A DNA stretch of 11,419 nucleotides from the NCBI GenBank assembly GCA_026014905.1, contig JAOZHK010000271.1, forward strand, positions 1-11,419, in the 5' to 3' direction. The DNA comes from Candidatus Bathyarchaeota archaeon (GTDB taxonomy: Archaea; Thermoproteota; Bathyarchaeia; RBG-16-48-13; GCA-020355125). Below, in pieces: positions 1 through 5,881 of the stretch (its first letter is position 1; every line of letters begins with the position of its first letter). Both the position numbers and the translations under genes were made by a program. A model generated the notes under the pieces. That model did not search any database, was not told the origin of the DNA, and saw nothing but the letters and a program-made list of their open reading frames with translations.

Positions 1-811
1 CGTGTATGATTTGAATGGCCATATCATTACAAATGATCACGTTGTGCAAGACGCTGATGAGATCACTGTTACCTTCACTACGGGCAATAGAGAAAAAGCA
101 ACTCTTTTGGGAAGAGATCCCTATAGCGATATCGCAGTCCTGAAAGTCAACCTTCCCCTGGAGACATTGCATCCAGTCGTTCTCGGCAATTCCTCCACTC
201 TCATTGTAGGTGAGCCTGTCGTCGCCATTGGGAACCCCTTTGGATTAAGTGGAACAATCACTGCAGGGATTGTCAGTCAAGTAGGTCGAGACCTCTCGGC
301 TCCAGGAGGATACCGTATCGTTGATGTTATCCAGATTGATGCCGCGATCAATCCGGGGAATTCAGGTGGACCTCTTGTGAATATGTGGGGGGAAGTCGTT
401 GGAATGAATACAGCAATAATTTCAGGATCAACAGGTGTTGGCTTTGCTATTGCCTCTGATACGATCCGCCGGGAAATCCAAGCATTAATTACCGCAGGAT
501 CGTATGACCATCCATGGCTTGGTATAATAGGATCTGACTTGGATGGTGATACTGCAGAATCACTCGGACTGAATATCACCTATGGGATCCATATCTCAGA
601 GGTCATTGCTGGGAGTCCCGCAGCGTCGGGTGGAATTCGCGTCAATGATGTCCTCATAACCATCGATAACACCACGATTCGTAACTTTAACGATTTATCC
701 GTATATCTGGAACGGTACACTCAACCCTTGTCACAAGTTACGGTCACAGTACTACGCAATCAACAACAAATGAATCTTCAAGTCGTACTAGGAGAACGCC
801 CTCCACCATAA
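1..811 (+). CDS. HtrA/DegP-family serine protease (S1C), 5'-truncated by window edge
   Basis: Trypsin-like protease of the HtrA family, which normally degrades or refolds damaged proteins at or outside the membrane. The visible 269 residues begin inside the protease domain. The catalytic triad is complete: His in TNDHVV (about residue 13 of the visible part), Asp in DPYSDIAVL (43) and Ser in NPGNSGGP (121). A single PDZ domain follows (about 170-265: PWLGI, then AGSPAASGGIRVNDVL), and the protein ends in a short Pro tail. The GTG at base 2 is not a real start, because it lies one short step before the catalytic His. The usual signal or anchor segment and the first protease strands must lie upstream of the window. 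Stop TAA at 809-811. The next gene is 100 bases downstream on the same strand, behind its own TATA-like box, so it is probably a separate unit. Confidence 0.93.
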   Translation, partial: VYDLNGHIITNDHVVQDADEITVTFTTGNREKATLLGRDPYSDIAVLKVNLPLETLHPVVLGNSSTLIVGEPVVAIGNPFGLSGTITAGIVSQVGRDLSAPGGYRIVDVIQIDAAINPGNSGGPLVNMWGEVVGMNTAIISGSTGVGFAIASDTIRREIQALITAGSYDHPWLGIIGSDLDGDTAESLGLNITYGIHISEVIAGSPAASGGIRVNDVLITIDNTTIRNFNDLSVYLERYTQPLSQVTVTVLRNQQQMNLQVVLGERPPP

Positions 812-826
812 CGCTCCACCCCCAGA

Positions 827-834
827 CGCGCGCG
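827..834. repeat. Alternating CG tract, copy 1
   Basis: Eight-base alternating C/G run (CGCGCGCG) 16 bases after the protease stop and 18 bases before the TATA-like box of the channel gene. It is one of a set of such tracts that sit at gene boundaries in this window. Confidence 0.6.
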
Positions 835-851
835 ATCGAGTAAAAGAAATC

Positions 852-859
852 TTAAATAA
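852..859 (+). promoter_or_regulatory. TATA-like box of the MscS gene
   Basis: TTAAATAA centred near 856 would place transcription start near 882. That gives a leader of about 30 bases that carries the purine-rich GAGG (896-899) ahead of the TTG start at 912. Inferred from spacing only. Confidence 0.4.
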
Positions 860-911
860 CCCAGCATTTCTCAATACCCTATAGCTATCGAGATCGAGGC
901 GAAGCCGCTAT

Positions 912-2231
912 TTGGCTGACTGGTATGAAAATTTTCTTACACTGCTTACCCGAAATGCCCAATATCTAGTATTAGGCGTCGTCATTGTCATTGTAAGCTA
1001 CATCGCCTATCATGAGATCCGGCGGTTAACAACATGGCTCCGTGAACAGAAAAAACTCCCTCAGCCAATAATCGATACCTTTGCTCCCGTATTGAAATAT
1101 TCAACGATTATCATCGGTTTCACAGTGTTTCTCCTTAATATCTCAAATGTCTTCGAGGTATATGACGACGTTTATATGTTCATTCCCTCGATTATGATTG
1201 GCTCCTTCATCGTGATCGTGACGTGGTTCAGCTATCAAGTTATTAAATACACTTTTTCATGGCTTCGCGTCCAGAAACGCGTTCCCTTCGACATTCTCAA
1301 CGTCATCGAACTCGTTATCAAGTATGGTGTCGTGGTGCTTGGATGTACCTTCCTGATCCTGAATTTTGTCGCTACAACCCTCGGATCAGAATTAGTTATA
1401 ACCCTCATTTTCGGATGGTTTACCACCCATGGCGGTCGAGTGGTACTAATCATCGCCTCCCTCATTTTTATACGAATCATCACGAAGTTTTTAGGAACAT
1501 TTTTCGAAGATCTCAAGTGGCGAACCTCTTTTCAACCAGATATCATCGATCTAGCTGGAACGTCAACCCGATTTCTGATATACCTCGTCGTAGGTCTAAT
1601 GGTACTTTCCAGCCTTCTTACAATCATGGGGGCAGAAGAGCTCTTACCCCTACTGACCAGCATATTCTCTGTACTCTTTGGCGTCGGATTTTCATTCGCA
1701 GCCGCTGGTGCGATAGGCAATTTCATTGCCGGCCTTGTTTTATCAAACTGGAAACCATACGATGTCGGTGATCGCGTCGAGTTAGGAAATAACGTCCATG
1801 GCGACGTCATGGAATTTGACGTGCTATTCACGAAGGTTAAAACAATTAAAGAAGAGATCATTAGCGTCCCAAATCTCGCTGTACTTACAAACAAGATTAT
1901 GAATTATAGCTCATTAGGAGCCTGTGTCATCCATTCAAGTATTGGTGTTGGCTATGAATACCCGCGCAAGACCGTTGAAGACTTACTCATTAAAGCCGCT
2001 CATACAACAGAAGACGTTCTCAGCGATCCAAGTCCTTTCGTCTTCATCCCTGAATTAGCAAATTATGTAGTAATTTATGAAATCAATGGGTACACGGATA
2101 AACCTAATCAATTAGCTAAAATCTACTCAGATCTCCATAAAAATATTCTTGATATCTTTCATGAAGCTAGTATTCCATTGATTAGCCCTACTATTGTAGA
2201 ACTCACCAACAATAAGGAAGCGCGCGCGTAA
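912..2231 (+). CDS. MscS-family small-conductance mechanosensitive channel with triplicated N-terminal membrane module
   Basis: Membrane channel that opens under membrane tension to release solutes during hypo-osmotic shock. The C-terminal half has MscS features: the pore-lining helix rich in Gly and Ala (about 256-277, GVGFSFAAAGAIGNFIAGL) and the beta domain (NWKPYDVGDRV, 279-289, to VPNLAVLTNKIMNYSS). A cytoplasmic alpha/beta part runs to 439. The N-terminus holds about five extra helices. They form three similar units at roughly 15-80, 86-155 and 174-237, each a helix, a basic linker (WLREQKKLP, WLRVQKRVP, FFEDLKWRT) and a second helix. Units 1 and 2 share 14 of 37 residues across linker and second helix. 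The start is TTG 912, the only start codon between the in-frame stop at 882-884 and Met89. GAGG lies 12 bases upstream. The last codons (Ala-Arg-Ala) are made by a CG tract. Confidence 0.93.
   Translation: MADWYENFLTLLTRNAQYLVLGVVIVIVSYIAYHEIRRLTTWLREQKKLPQPIIDTFAPVLKYSTIIIGFTVFLLNISNVFEVYDDVYMFIPSIMIGSFIVIVTWFSYQVIKYTFSWLRVQKRVPFDILNVIELVIKYGVVVLGCTFLILNFVATTLGSELVITLIFGWFTTHGGRVVLIIASLIFIRIITKFLGTFFEDLKWRTSFQPDIIDLAGTSTRFLIYLVVGLMVLSSLLTIMGAEELLPLLTSIFSVLFGVGFSFAAAGAIGNFIAGLVLSNWKPYDVGDRVELGNNVHGDVMEFDVLFTKVKTIKEEIISVPNLAVLTNKIMNYSSLGACVIHSSIGVGYEYPRKTVEDLLIKAAHTTEDVLSDPSPFVFIPELANYVVIYEINGYTDKPNQLAKIYSDLHKNILDIFHEASIPLISPTIVELTNNKEARA
2219..2230. repeat. Alternating CG tract, copy 2 (AGCGCGCGCGTA)
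   Basis: First of three identical 12-mers AGCGCGCGCGTA. Here it overlaps the end of the MscS gene, encoding Ala-Arg-Ala and the first two bases of the TAA stop. The other copies are at 2595 and 2886. Confidence 0.7.
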
Positions 2232-2268
2232 ATAGCTTACAAATAAAAAACCTAAATGAAGCCACAAA

Positions 2269-2277
2269 AAATATTTA
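2269..2277 (+). promoter_or_regulatory. TATA-like box of the tRNA-Leu gene
   Basis: AATATTTAT centred near 2273, about 31 bases before the first tRNA base. This is the usual distance for an archaeal tRNA promoter with a few-base leader. Not tested beyond sequence and spacing. Confidence 0.45.
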
Positions 2278-2329
2278 TTCTCTTGAATATAGTTATGTGC
2301 CAAGCGGGGGTAGCCGAGTCAGGTCAAAG

Positions 2330-2350
2330 ATAACCACTAGGTTATTGGAT
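2330..2350 (+). other. tRNA intron 1 (21 nt, D-stem, between positions 23 and 24)
   Basis: The central helix pairs TCAA (2324-2327) with TTGG (2345-2348), including one U-G. The 5' bulge is A2328-G2329-A2330 and the 3' bulge is A2349-T2350-G2351, each cut after its second base. The inner helix TAACC (2331-2335) pairs with GGTTA (2340-2344) around the loop ACTA. Only the outer helix is weak (G2323-C2352). This noncanonical position lies inside the D stem. Confidence 0.85.
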
Positions 2351-2364
2351 GCGCGGGACTTAAG

Positions 2365-2386
2365 ATCTTAGGTATTGGGCTGAGAT
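2365..2386 (+). other. tRNA intron 2 (22 nt, canonical 37/38 position)
   Basis: The central helix pairs CTTA (2359-2362) with TGAG (2381-2384), including one U-G. The bulges are A2363-G2364-A2365 and A2385-T2386-A2387, each cut after its second base. The anticodon stem is the outer helix. The inner helix is short (CTTA 2367-2370 with TGGG 2376-2379, wobble-rich). This is the commonest archaeal tRNA intron site. Confidence 0.88.
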
Positions 2387-2594
2387 ATCCCGTGGCGAAG
2401 GCCTTCGTGGGTTCGAGTCCCACCCCCCGCACTTTTACGGGAACCCCACTAGATTCGTATCCGAAACAACATGAGATTTTCCGGTGTTGTACAGACGTAC
2501 TCGAATCCGGATTCAATAAGTTGCGATGCTTCAACCGTTGTCTTCGCAATCCTAGAAACAAAATCGTCGTCTCTGAGATCCACAAGGTGCGTAT

Positions 2595-2606
2595 AGCGCG
2601 CGCGTA
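2595..2606. repeat. Alternating CG tract, copy 3 (AGCGCGCGCGTA)
   Basis: Exact repeat of the 12-mer at 2219 and 2886, again followed by an A that makes TAA in the same phase as the copy at the MscS stop. It lies 164 bases downstream of the tRNA in non-coding sequence. Confidence 0.7.
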
Positions 2607-2704
2607 ATCAAATATCTAACTAGTGACCCGCGTGCTATCTAATAGCGTTCAAAGATTCCATCACGCGCTCGCTCTCATTTATCAACATGGTCATAACAAA
2701 AATG

Positions 2705-2731
2705 GTAGGATATGTTTTACTAAAACCCTAC
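2705..2731. repeat. Bulged inverted repeat (hairpin)
   Basis: GTAGG (2705-2709) pairs with CCTAC (2727-2731), and GTTTT (2714-2718) pairs with AAAAC (2722-2726) around the loop ACT. ATAT (2710-2713) is left as a one-sided bulge. Ten perfect base pairs in 27 bases, inside the gene-free region. It could be a terminator, a protein-binding site or part of an RNA; the sequence does not say which. Confidence 0.5.
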
Positions 2732-2779
2732 GTACACTGAATCGTTGAACGGTGTCACATACATCCGAAAATACGTCGT

Positions 2780-2793
2780 TTCGCGCGCGCGAA
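2780..2793. repeat. Alternating CG tract, copy 4 (14-base palindrome)
   Basis: A ten-base alternating C/G run (2782-2791) flanked by TT and AA, giving the perfect palindrome TTCGCGCGCGCGAA. It is one of the two longest CG runs in the window. Confidence 0.7.
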
Positions 2794-2857
2794 CGCTTGC
2801 GTTACTACCCATCAGTATCTGTGTAAGCGAGAATCATTATTCATATTAAGACGTTCT

Positions 2858-2871
2858 TTTCTCAATAAAAG
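2858..2871 (+). promoter_or_regulatory. TATA-like box upstream of the gene at 2913
   Basis: TTCTCAATAAAAGG. A start of transcription about 26 bases downstream would fall in or next to the CG tract at 2886-2897, leaving a leader of about 20 bases with a strong ribosome binding site. Spacing inference only. Confidence 0.35.
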
Positions 2872-2885
2872 GTATGTTTCGTAAT

Positions 2886-2897
2886 AGCGCGCGCGTA
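2886..2897. repeat. Alternating CG tract, copy 5 (AGCGCGCGCGTA)
   Basis: Third exact copy of the 12-mer. It ends four bases before the GAGGAG ribosome binding site (2902-2907) of the next gene, so it probably lies at the transcription start or in the leader. Confidence 0.7.
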
Positions 2898-2912
2898 TGA
2901 TGAGGAGAAAAC

Positions 2913-3836
2913 ATGAAAGCCAAGGATCTTCGACGCTACATCAAGACTACCGAGAAGCTGGTTGTACCCTCCAGAGTCGCGTCCGTGACCCAGGGCAGCG
3001 CCTTTCTCCGCAAGCTGCCGCTCCGACTGCAACGGTACATCGTCAACAGAGGAGCGCGCAACAACCCATACATGAGCTTCGTAGTCGAACCGTACGCTGT
3101 GTTCCTCGCCTTTGAGATCACCGATACTGAGGCAGCCGAGCGGGTTTTGCCGCCGAACTACAGCTTGTACACTTCAGCGATGTTCGGCAATACCCTCAAA
3201 CGTCCGTGCGCGATCATTAGCGCCTTCAACGTCCACACAAGCGTCTTCTGGGGGAGCCGTGTAGAGTTTTACCTGATCGCTGAGAACTGCGAGACCGGAC
3301 TTCTCTCTTGGATCATCACTGACTATGAGAGCAACACGCACAGCTACGATCCGAGCCAGGGCTTCATTGGCCCGAGCACGTCGCATTCGGTAGTCACGAC
3401 GTCTTATCTCGGAGAGATCATCGTTGATGTCGTGAGCGCGGAGTCCGATAACAGCCTCGTTCTCGTCGCCGATTTGAAGAATGGTGTGCTCACGGAACTC
3501 GATCAGCGTTTGTGGGTCGAGGGTAACCTCTCAGTAGACTACGGCGGTGAGCTGCAGCAATGCACTAAGCCGTTCAGTCTGGTGTTCGATCCGAAGGAGA
3601 TGGCGCAGGCGCTGAAACTCCCGCTCGACGATATCTTGCTATGCACCAACACGTTCGGCGCTGGCGCACTGAACCCGATACCGTTCGAGGCCGCGTGCTT
3701 CCCATATGCGCAGCACTTCGTCACGACGAGCGTCCCAACCGCCACCTCGATGCGGACAGCGGAGGATCTCGAGCAGGCCGTGACCGAGATCAGCGACAAG
3801 ATGAATGCCCCTCAGGAGACGGACTGCCAAGAGTGA
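2913..3836 (+). CDS. Protein of unknown function, possibly acetoacetate decarboxylase-like fold; G+C-rich, likely acquired
   Basis: A 307-residue soluble protein with no signal peptide or membrane segment. I do not recognise a precise family. The stretch from about 60 to 190 (AVFLAFEITDTEAAERVLPP, then PCAIISAFNVHTSVFWGSRVEFYLI) has the alternating strands and the Leu-Pro-Pro turn seen in acetoacetate decarboxylase-like proteins, but I cannot point to a catalytic Lys. Treat that as a weak fold guess. The gene itself looks real: GAGGAG (2902-2907) lies five bases before the ATG, and codons carry G or C in third position far more often than in neighbours. Two 60-base lines counted by eye gave about 52% and 62% G+C, against about 35-47% for lines in nearby genes. 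That suggests recent transfer. It stands alone, 122 bases before the flavodoxin. Confidence 0.82.
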   Translation: MKAKDLRRYIKTTEKLVVPSRVASVTQGSAFLRKLPLRLQRYIVNRGARNNPYMSFVVEPYAVFLAFEITDTEAAERVLPPNYSLYTSAMFGNTLKRPCAIISAFNVHTSVFWGSRVEFYLIAENCETGLLSWIITDYESNTHSYDPSQGFIGPSTSHSVVTTSYLGEIIVDVVSAESDNSLVLVADLKNGVLTELDQRLWVEGNLSVDYGGELQQCTKPFSLVFDPKEMAQALKLPLDDILLCTNTFGAGALNPIPFEAACFPYAQHFVTTSVPTATSMRTAEDLEQAVTEISDKMNAPQETDCQE

Positions 3837-3850
3837 ACGATGACGAAGTG

Positions 3851-3858
3851 GCGCGCGC
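3851..3858. repeat. Alternating CG tract, copy 6
   Basis: GCGCGCGC starting 15 bases after the stop of the preceding gene, in a spacing like that of copy 1 after the protease gene. Confidence 0.6.
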
Positions 3859-3874
3859 TACTCTTAGTCATGTT

Positions 3875-3886
3875 AAGAACGTTCTT
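3875..3886. repeat. 12-base palindrome upstream of the flavodoxin promoter
   Basis: AAGAACGTTCTT is a perfect inverted repeat; a T-G wobble then one more pair extend it. It ends 12 bases before the TATA-like box of the flavodoxin gene, a usual place for an archaeal operator, and 39 bases after the preceding stop. A role as operator is inference. Confidence 0.45.
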
Positions 3887-3898
3887 GAGACGATAAAG

Positions 3899-3907
3899 TT
3901 TAATTAA
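3899..3907 (+). promoter_or_regulatory. TATA-like box of the flavodoxin gene
   Basis: TTTAATTAA centred at 3903 predicts transcription start near 3929. The leader of about 30 bases includes the ribosome binding site TGAGGT (3947-3952), six bases before the ATG at 3959. Confidence 0.5.
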
Positions 3908-3958
3908 TGAAAAAGTGAAATCGCCATTTGCTCTCACGTAATTCAATGAGGTAGTTCA

Positions 3959-4450
3959 ATGGGAATATTGGTTGCGTATTATTCTAGAACAGGCACTACA
4001 CAGTTTGTAGCTGAAAAAATTGCTGAACAGTTAAGCGCAGAAACGTGTGAAGTGGTTGACAAAAAAAGTCGAAAAGGAATACTTGCATTTGTAACAGGCG
4101 GTTATGAATCGCGTAGAAAAAAACTAACTGAGATAGACTTATCCAAAACAATCGATAACTATGATTTCATTATTATTGGATCCCCAGTATGGTCTGATGG
4201 AATAACGCCTGCCATAAGAGCTTTTATCGCGAAAAACGAATTCTCAGGCAAACAAGTGGCTATTTTTGTAACGCTTAAAGGAAATAACCCTGCAAAAGCT
4301 CTCGCGAATTTTAAGGAAGCACTTCATCCTGAAATTCCGGTGGCTGAATTGGGAATAAAAGATAATGTAAAAAATCGAGAACAGTCTGAACAACACATAC
4401 TGAATTGGTGTGAGGAAATAACACAACAGATTGATGTCGAGCAAAAATAA
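3959..4450 (+). CDS. Flavodoxin-family FMN protein
   Basis: A 163-residue protein predicted to bind FMN and carry single electrons in the cytoplasm. The N-terminal strand and phosphate-binding loop (ILVAYYSRTGTTQFVAEKIA, residues 3-22) match the flavodoxin pattern. The strand and loop around IIIGSPVWSDGITP (71-84) form the second FMN-binding region, with Trp78 placed to stack on the ring. VAIFVTLKGN (100-109) is the third edge of the site, in place of the more usual Thr-Gly-Gly loop. Its length is normal for a stand-alone flavodoxin. The ATG at 3959 is fixed by a good ribosome binding site. The partner enzyme is not obvious; the only nearby redox enzyme, the nitroreductase, is over 4 kb away on the other strand. 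The gene is A/T-rich and its stop is followed directly by lipocalin remains. Confidence 0.9.
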   Translation: MGILVAYYSRTGTTQFVAEKIAEQLSAETCEVVDKKSRKGILAFVTGGYESRRKKLTEIDLSKTIDNYDFIIIGSPVWSDGITPAIRAFIAKNEFSGKQVAIFVTLKGNNPAKALANFKEALHPEIPVAELGIKDNVKNREQSEQHILNWCEEITQQIDVEQK

Positions 4451-4452
4451 AC

Positions 4453-4898
4453 TTGAAACTATATCAAAATTGATTTCAGATAAAATTTCCGTAGCAAAAT
4501 AGTTATAGGAATCTAGAAGAGGGTTGTTTACTCCACGAAATTGGTGTCACACGCACGCATAATATACGTTGTCTGAAGATGGCAGCATATCTGTCCTCAA
4601 TGAATGTAGAAAGAACAGCAAGGTGAAACAGGCAAAGGGGAAGGCATAAGTGGTTGACAAGAATTCTGGAGCGAAACTGAAAGTAACATTCTTCTGGCCA
4701 TTCTATGGTGATTATTGGATTATAGAATTGGGTAAAGACTATGATTATGCTGTTGTAGGTTCGCCTAACCGCAAGAATCTTTGGATATTGAATAGAACCC
4801 CGCAAATGGAGGACAGGTTATTTTCCCAATTAGTAGATTCAGTGAAGTCAAAAGGCTTTGATGTGAGTAATCTCATCATAACCAGCCACAAATTATAG
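4453..4898 (+). pseudogene. Degraded bacterial-type lipocalin (Blc family)
   Basis: Reading across two frames recovers most of a Blc-type lipocalin, a small beta-barrel that binds lipids and in bacteria is usually a lipoprotein. Frame A (4510-4551) gives NLEEGCLLHEIGVT. Frame B (from about 4557) gives YTLSEDGSISVLN, then KVKQAKGKA, then without a break after 4650 AKLKVTFFWPFYGDYWIIEL and LWILNRTP up to the stop at 4896-4898. The breaks are TAG 4492-4494 in frame A, a frame change between about 4549 and 4557, and TAA at 4560-4562 and 4647-4649 in frame B, the latter where the family has an aromatic residue before VVD. The part before 4510 is uncertain; KLETISKLISDK from 4451 may be the old N-terminal strand. 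The intact stretch from 4650 is only the C-terminal third. Blc lipocalins are essentially bacterial, so this looks like a failed acquisition. Confidence 0.85.
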
Positions 4899-4923
4899 AA
4901 AATAGGTAGCATGTGAACTATTT

Positions 4924-4933
4924 GCTAGCTAGC
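4924..4933. repeat. 10-base palindrome between convergent genes
   Basis: GCTAGCTAGC lies between the lipocalin remains and the end of the heliorhodopsin gene. It could be a bidirectional transcription stop, but it is short and has no T-run after it. Confidence 0.3.
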
Positions 4934-4951
4934 ATTTGCGCGTACAGTGTT

Positions 4952-5776
4952 TTAAAATGGGGCAAAGATTCCTACAAAAACGATCCAAGCAAGAATGGAT
5001 TTCGCGATGAAGCTCAGGATGATATAGAATCGTTCACCATAGAGGTAGTCTCTCCATCGACCGATCCCTTTATACTGTAGCACCATGTTGATCGCAAAGA
5101 TGTTGAATAGGAAGAAGTAAATGAATATGATCAGATACACAAATGTGGGGGGTTCTAGCCCTGTTGAGGAAATAGCGGAGAAGAAGTACGCAAACAAGAC
5201 GATCCATGGAGTACCACCTGAGATACAGCCAAGGATGTAGGGAGACCAATTCACACGTTCAGTAAACTGATTCAGTAATTCCATCAGATATCCAAACATA
5301 ATCATCATCGCATTCAATACGAAAAACATCACTAAAGACCATACGTCCCACACTCCAGTAAGTAGACTGATGAGAACAATCATTATCGAACTCGAAATCG
5401 CGTACTCATACCATCGATACGGATTCGTCCCCTGTTTTAGACACTCAGTATAACGGTTGTTCAAGGGAAACGCTATTAGAAAATGGGCAGCCGCCGACAT
5501 TAATGAAAACGACGCCAGAATGACTCCCAGATACCCAAGGGTAAATACTATTTGTGGGTTGGGAACTACTTCAAAGACAGGTGGAACAATACTGGTAATG
5601 TTGATATCTAAATAGAAGGTATAGATGTCTCGCTCCCATTCAATAAGTAGCCCAAGCGATAACATTATGAGCCCTTGTACGAGATGAAAGATTCCTGCTG
5701 CAATATTGGTTCGTCGTAAGGACTTGAATGAGATGGGGGATGAAGCGATTATCTCGCGGCGTTGAGTAGAATTCAT
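4952..5776 (-). CDS. Heliorhodopsin (complete copy)
   Basis: A seven-helix retinal protein of the heliorhodopsin family, which sits in the membrane with an inverted topology (N-terminus inside) and is thought to act in light sensing or signalling rather than ion pumping. The 274 residues match the family throughout. The retinal Lys is K259 in LSFIAKSILAW (helix 7), and the counterion Glu is E124 in RWYEYAISSSIMIVLI (helix 3). The spacing between them is 135, close to the E107-K241 pair of heliorhodopsin 48C12. The conserved His residues are H31 (FHLVQG, helix 1) and H98 (AAAHFLIA, helix 2). The helix 6-7 segment LQYKGIGRWRDYLYGER is strongly conserved. The ATG at 5776 suits the family N-terminus. 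The gene lies 105 bases after the TIGR04283 transferase on the same strand, with a possible promoter of its own. A paralogue lies at 11110. Confidence 0.97.
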   Translation of the reverse strand: MNSTQRREIIASSPISFKSLRRTNIAAGIFHLVQGLIMLSLGLLIEWERDIYTFYLDINITSIVPPVFEVVPNPQIVFTLGYLGVILASFSLMSAAAHFLIAFPLNNRYTECLKQGTNPYRWYEYAISSSIMIVLISLLTGVWDVWSLVMFFVLNAMMIMFGYLMELLNQFTERVNWSPYILGCISGGTPWIVLFAYFFSAISSTGLEPPTFVYLIIFIYFFLFNIFAINMVLQYKGIGRWRDYLYGERFYIILSFIAKSILAWIVFVGIFAPF

Positions 5777-5815
5777 GGAGATACCAACGGGGAGTGTTAG
5801 AAATGTTGCAGCTAT

Positions 5816-5826
5816 TTGAATATAGC
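5816..5826 (-). promoter_or_regulatory. Possible TATA-like box of the heliorhodopsin gene
   Basis: On the minus strand CGCTATATTCA. It would start transcription near 5795, about 19 bases before the ATG. No clear ribosome binding site is seen. The gene could equally be read from the upstream operon. Confidence 0.35.
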
Positions 5827-5881
5827 GATTTTTTGTTGATACTCTTCACACGCGCTTAGCTGACGTTCAGACGCTGTGCTC

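Larger units (their letters stand above)
2304..2431 (+). tRNA. tRNA-Leu (anticodon UAA) with two introns
   Basis: Class II tRNA with a mature length of 85 bases. Acceptor GCGGGGG (2304-2310) pairs with CCCCCGC (2424-2430); the discriminator is A2431 and no CCA is encoded. The D stem GCC (2313-2315) needs GGC, which is formed only by joining G2329 to GC 2351-2352. The anticodon stem CGGGA (2354-2358) pairs with TCCCG (2388-2392), with loop CTTAAG plus A2387 and anticodon TAA (2361-2363). The variable arm holds GGC-GAAG-GCC (2394-2403). The T stem GTGGG pairs with CCCAC around TTCGAGT (2412-2418). Removing 2330-2350 and 2365-2386 restores every stem. Both junctions show 3-nucleotide bulges flanking a 4-base-pair helix, the archaeal splicing-endonuclease substrate. 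G18 and G19 fall at 2322-2323. Confidence 0.95.
2432..2912. other. 481-base gene-free region between tRNA-Leu and the next gene
   Basis: I see no convincing gene on either strand here. The one reading frame of any size (to 2607) starts inside the tRNA and resembles nothing I know. The stretch holds a T-run just after the tRNA (2433-2436, possible terminator), a bulged hairpin (2705-2731), three long CG tracts (2595-2606, 2780-2793, 2886-2897), and near its end a TATA-like box and ribosome binding site for the gene at 2913. Several smaller CG-rich words (CCGCGTGC near 2628, ACGCGCTCGC near 2663) add to the unusual texture. Confidence 0.6.

Noticed and set aside
1259..1771. Plus-strand frame of 170 codons in another phase
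   Set aside because: It lies fully within the MscS gene, whose protein matches its family throughout.
2392..2607. Plus-strand frame of 71 codons after the MscS gene
   Set aside because: It begins inside the tRNA-Leu gene, has no family resemblance or ribosome binding site, and its tail is made by a CG tract.
4650..4898. Separate 82-residue gene starting at GTG
   Set aside because: It is the C-terminal third of a lipocalin whose earlier part continues in the same frame across a TAA; better called a pseudogene.
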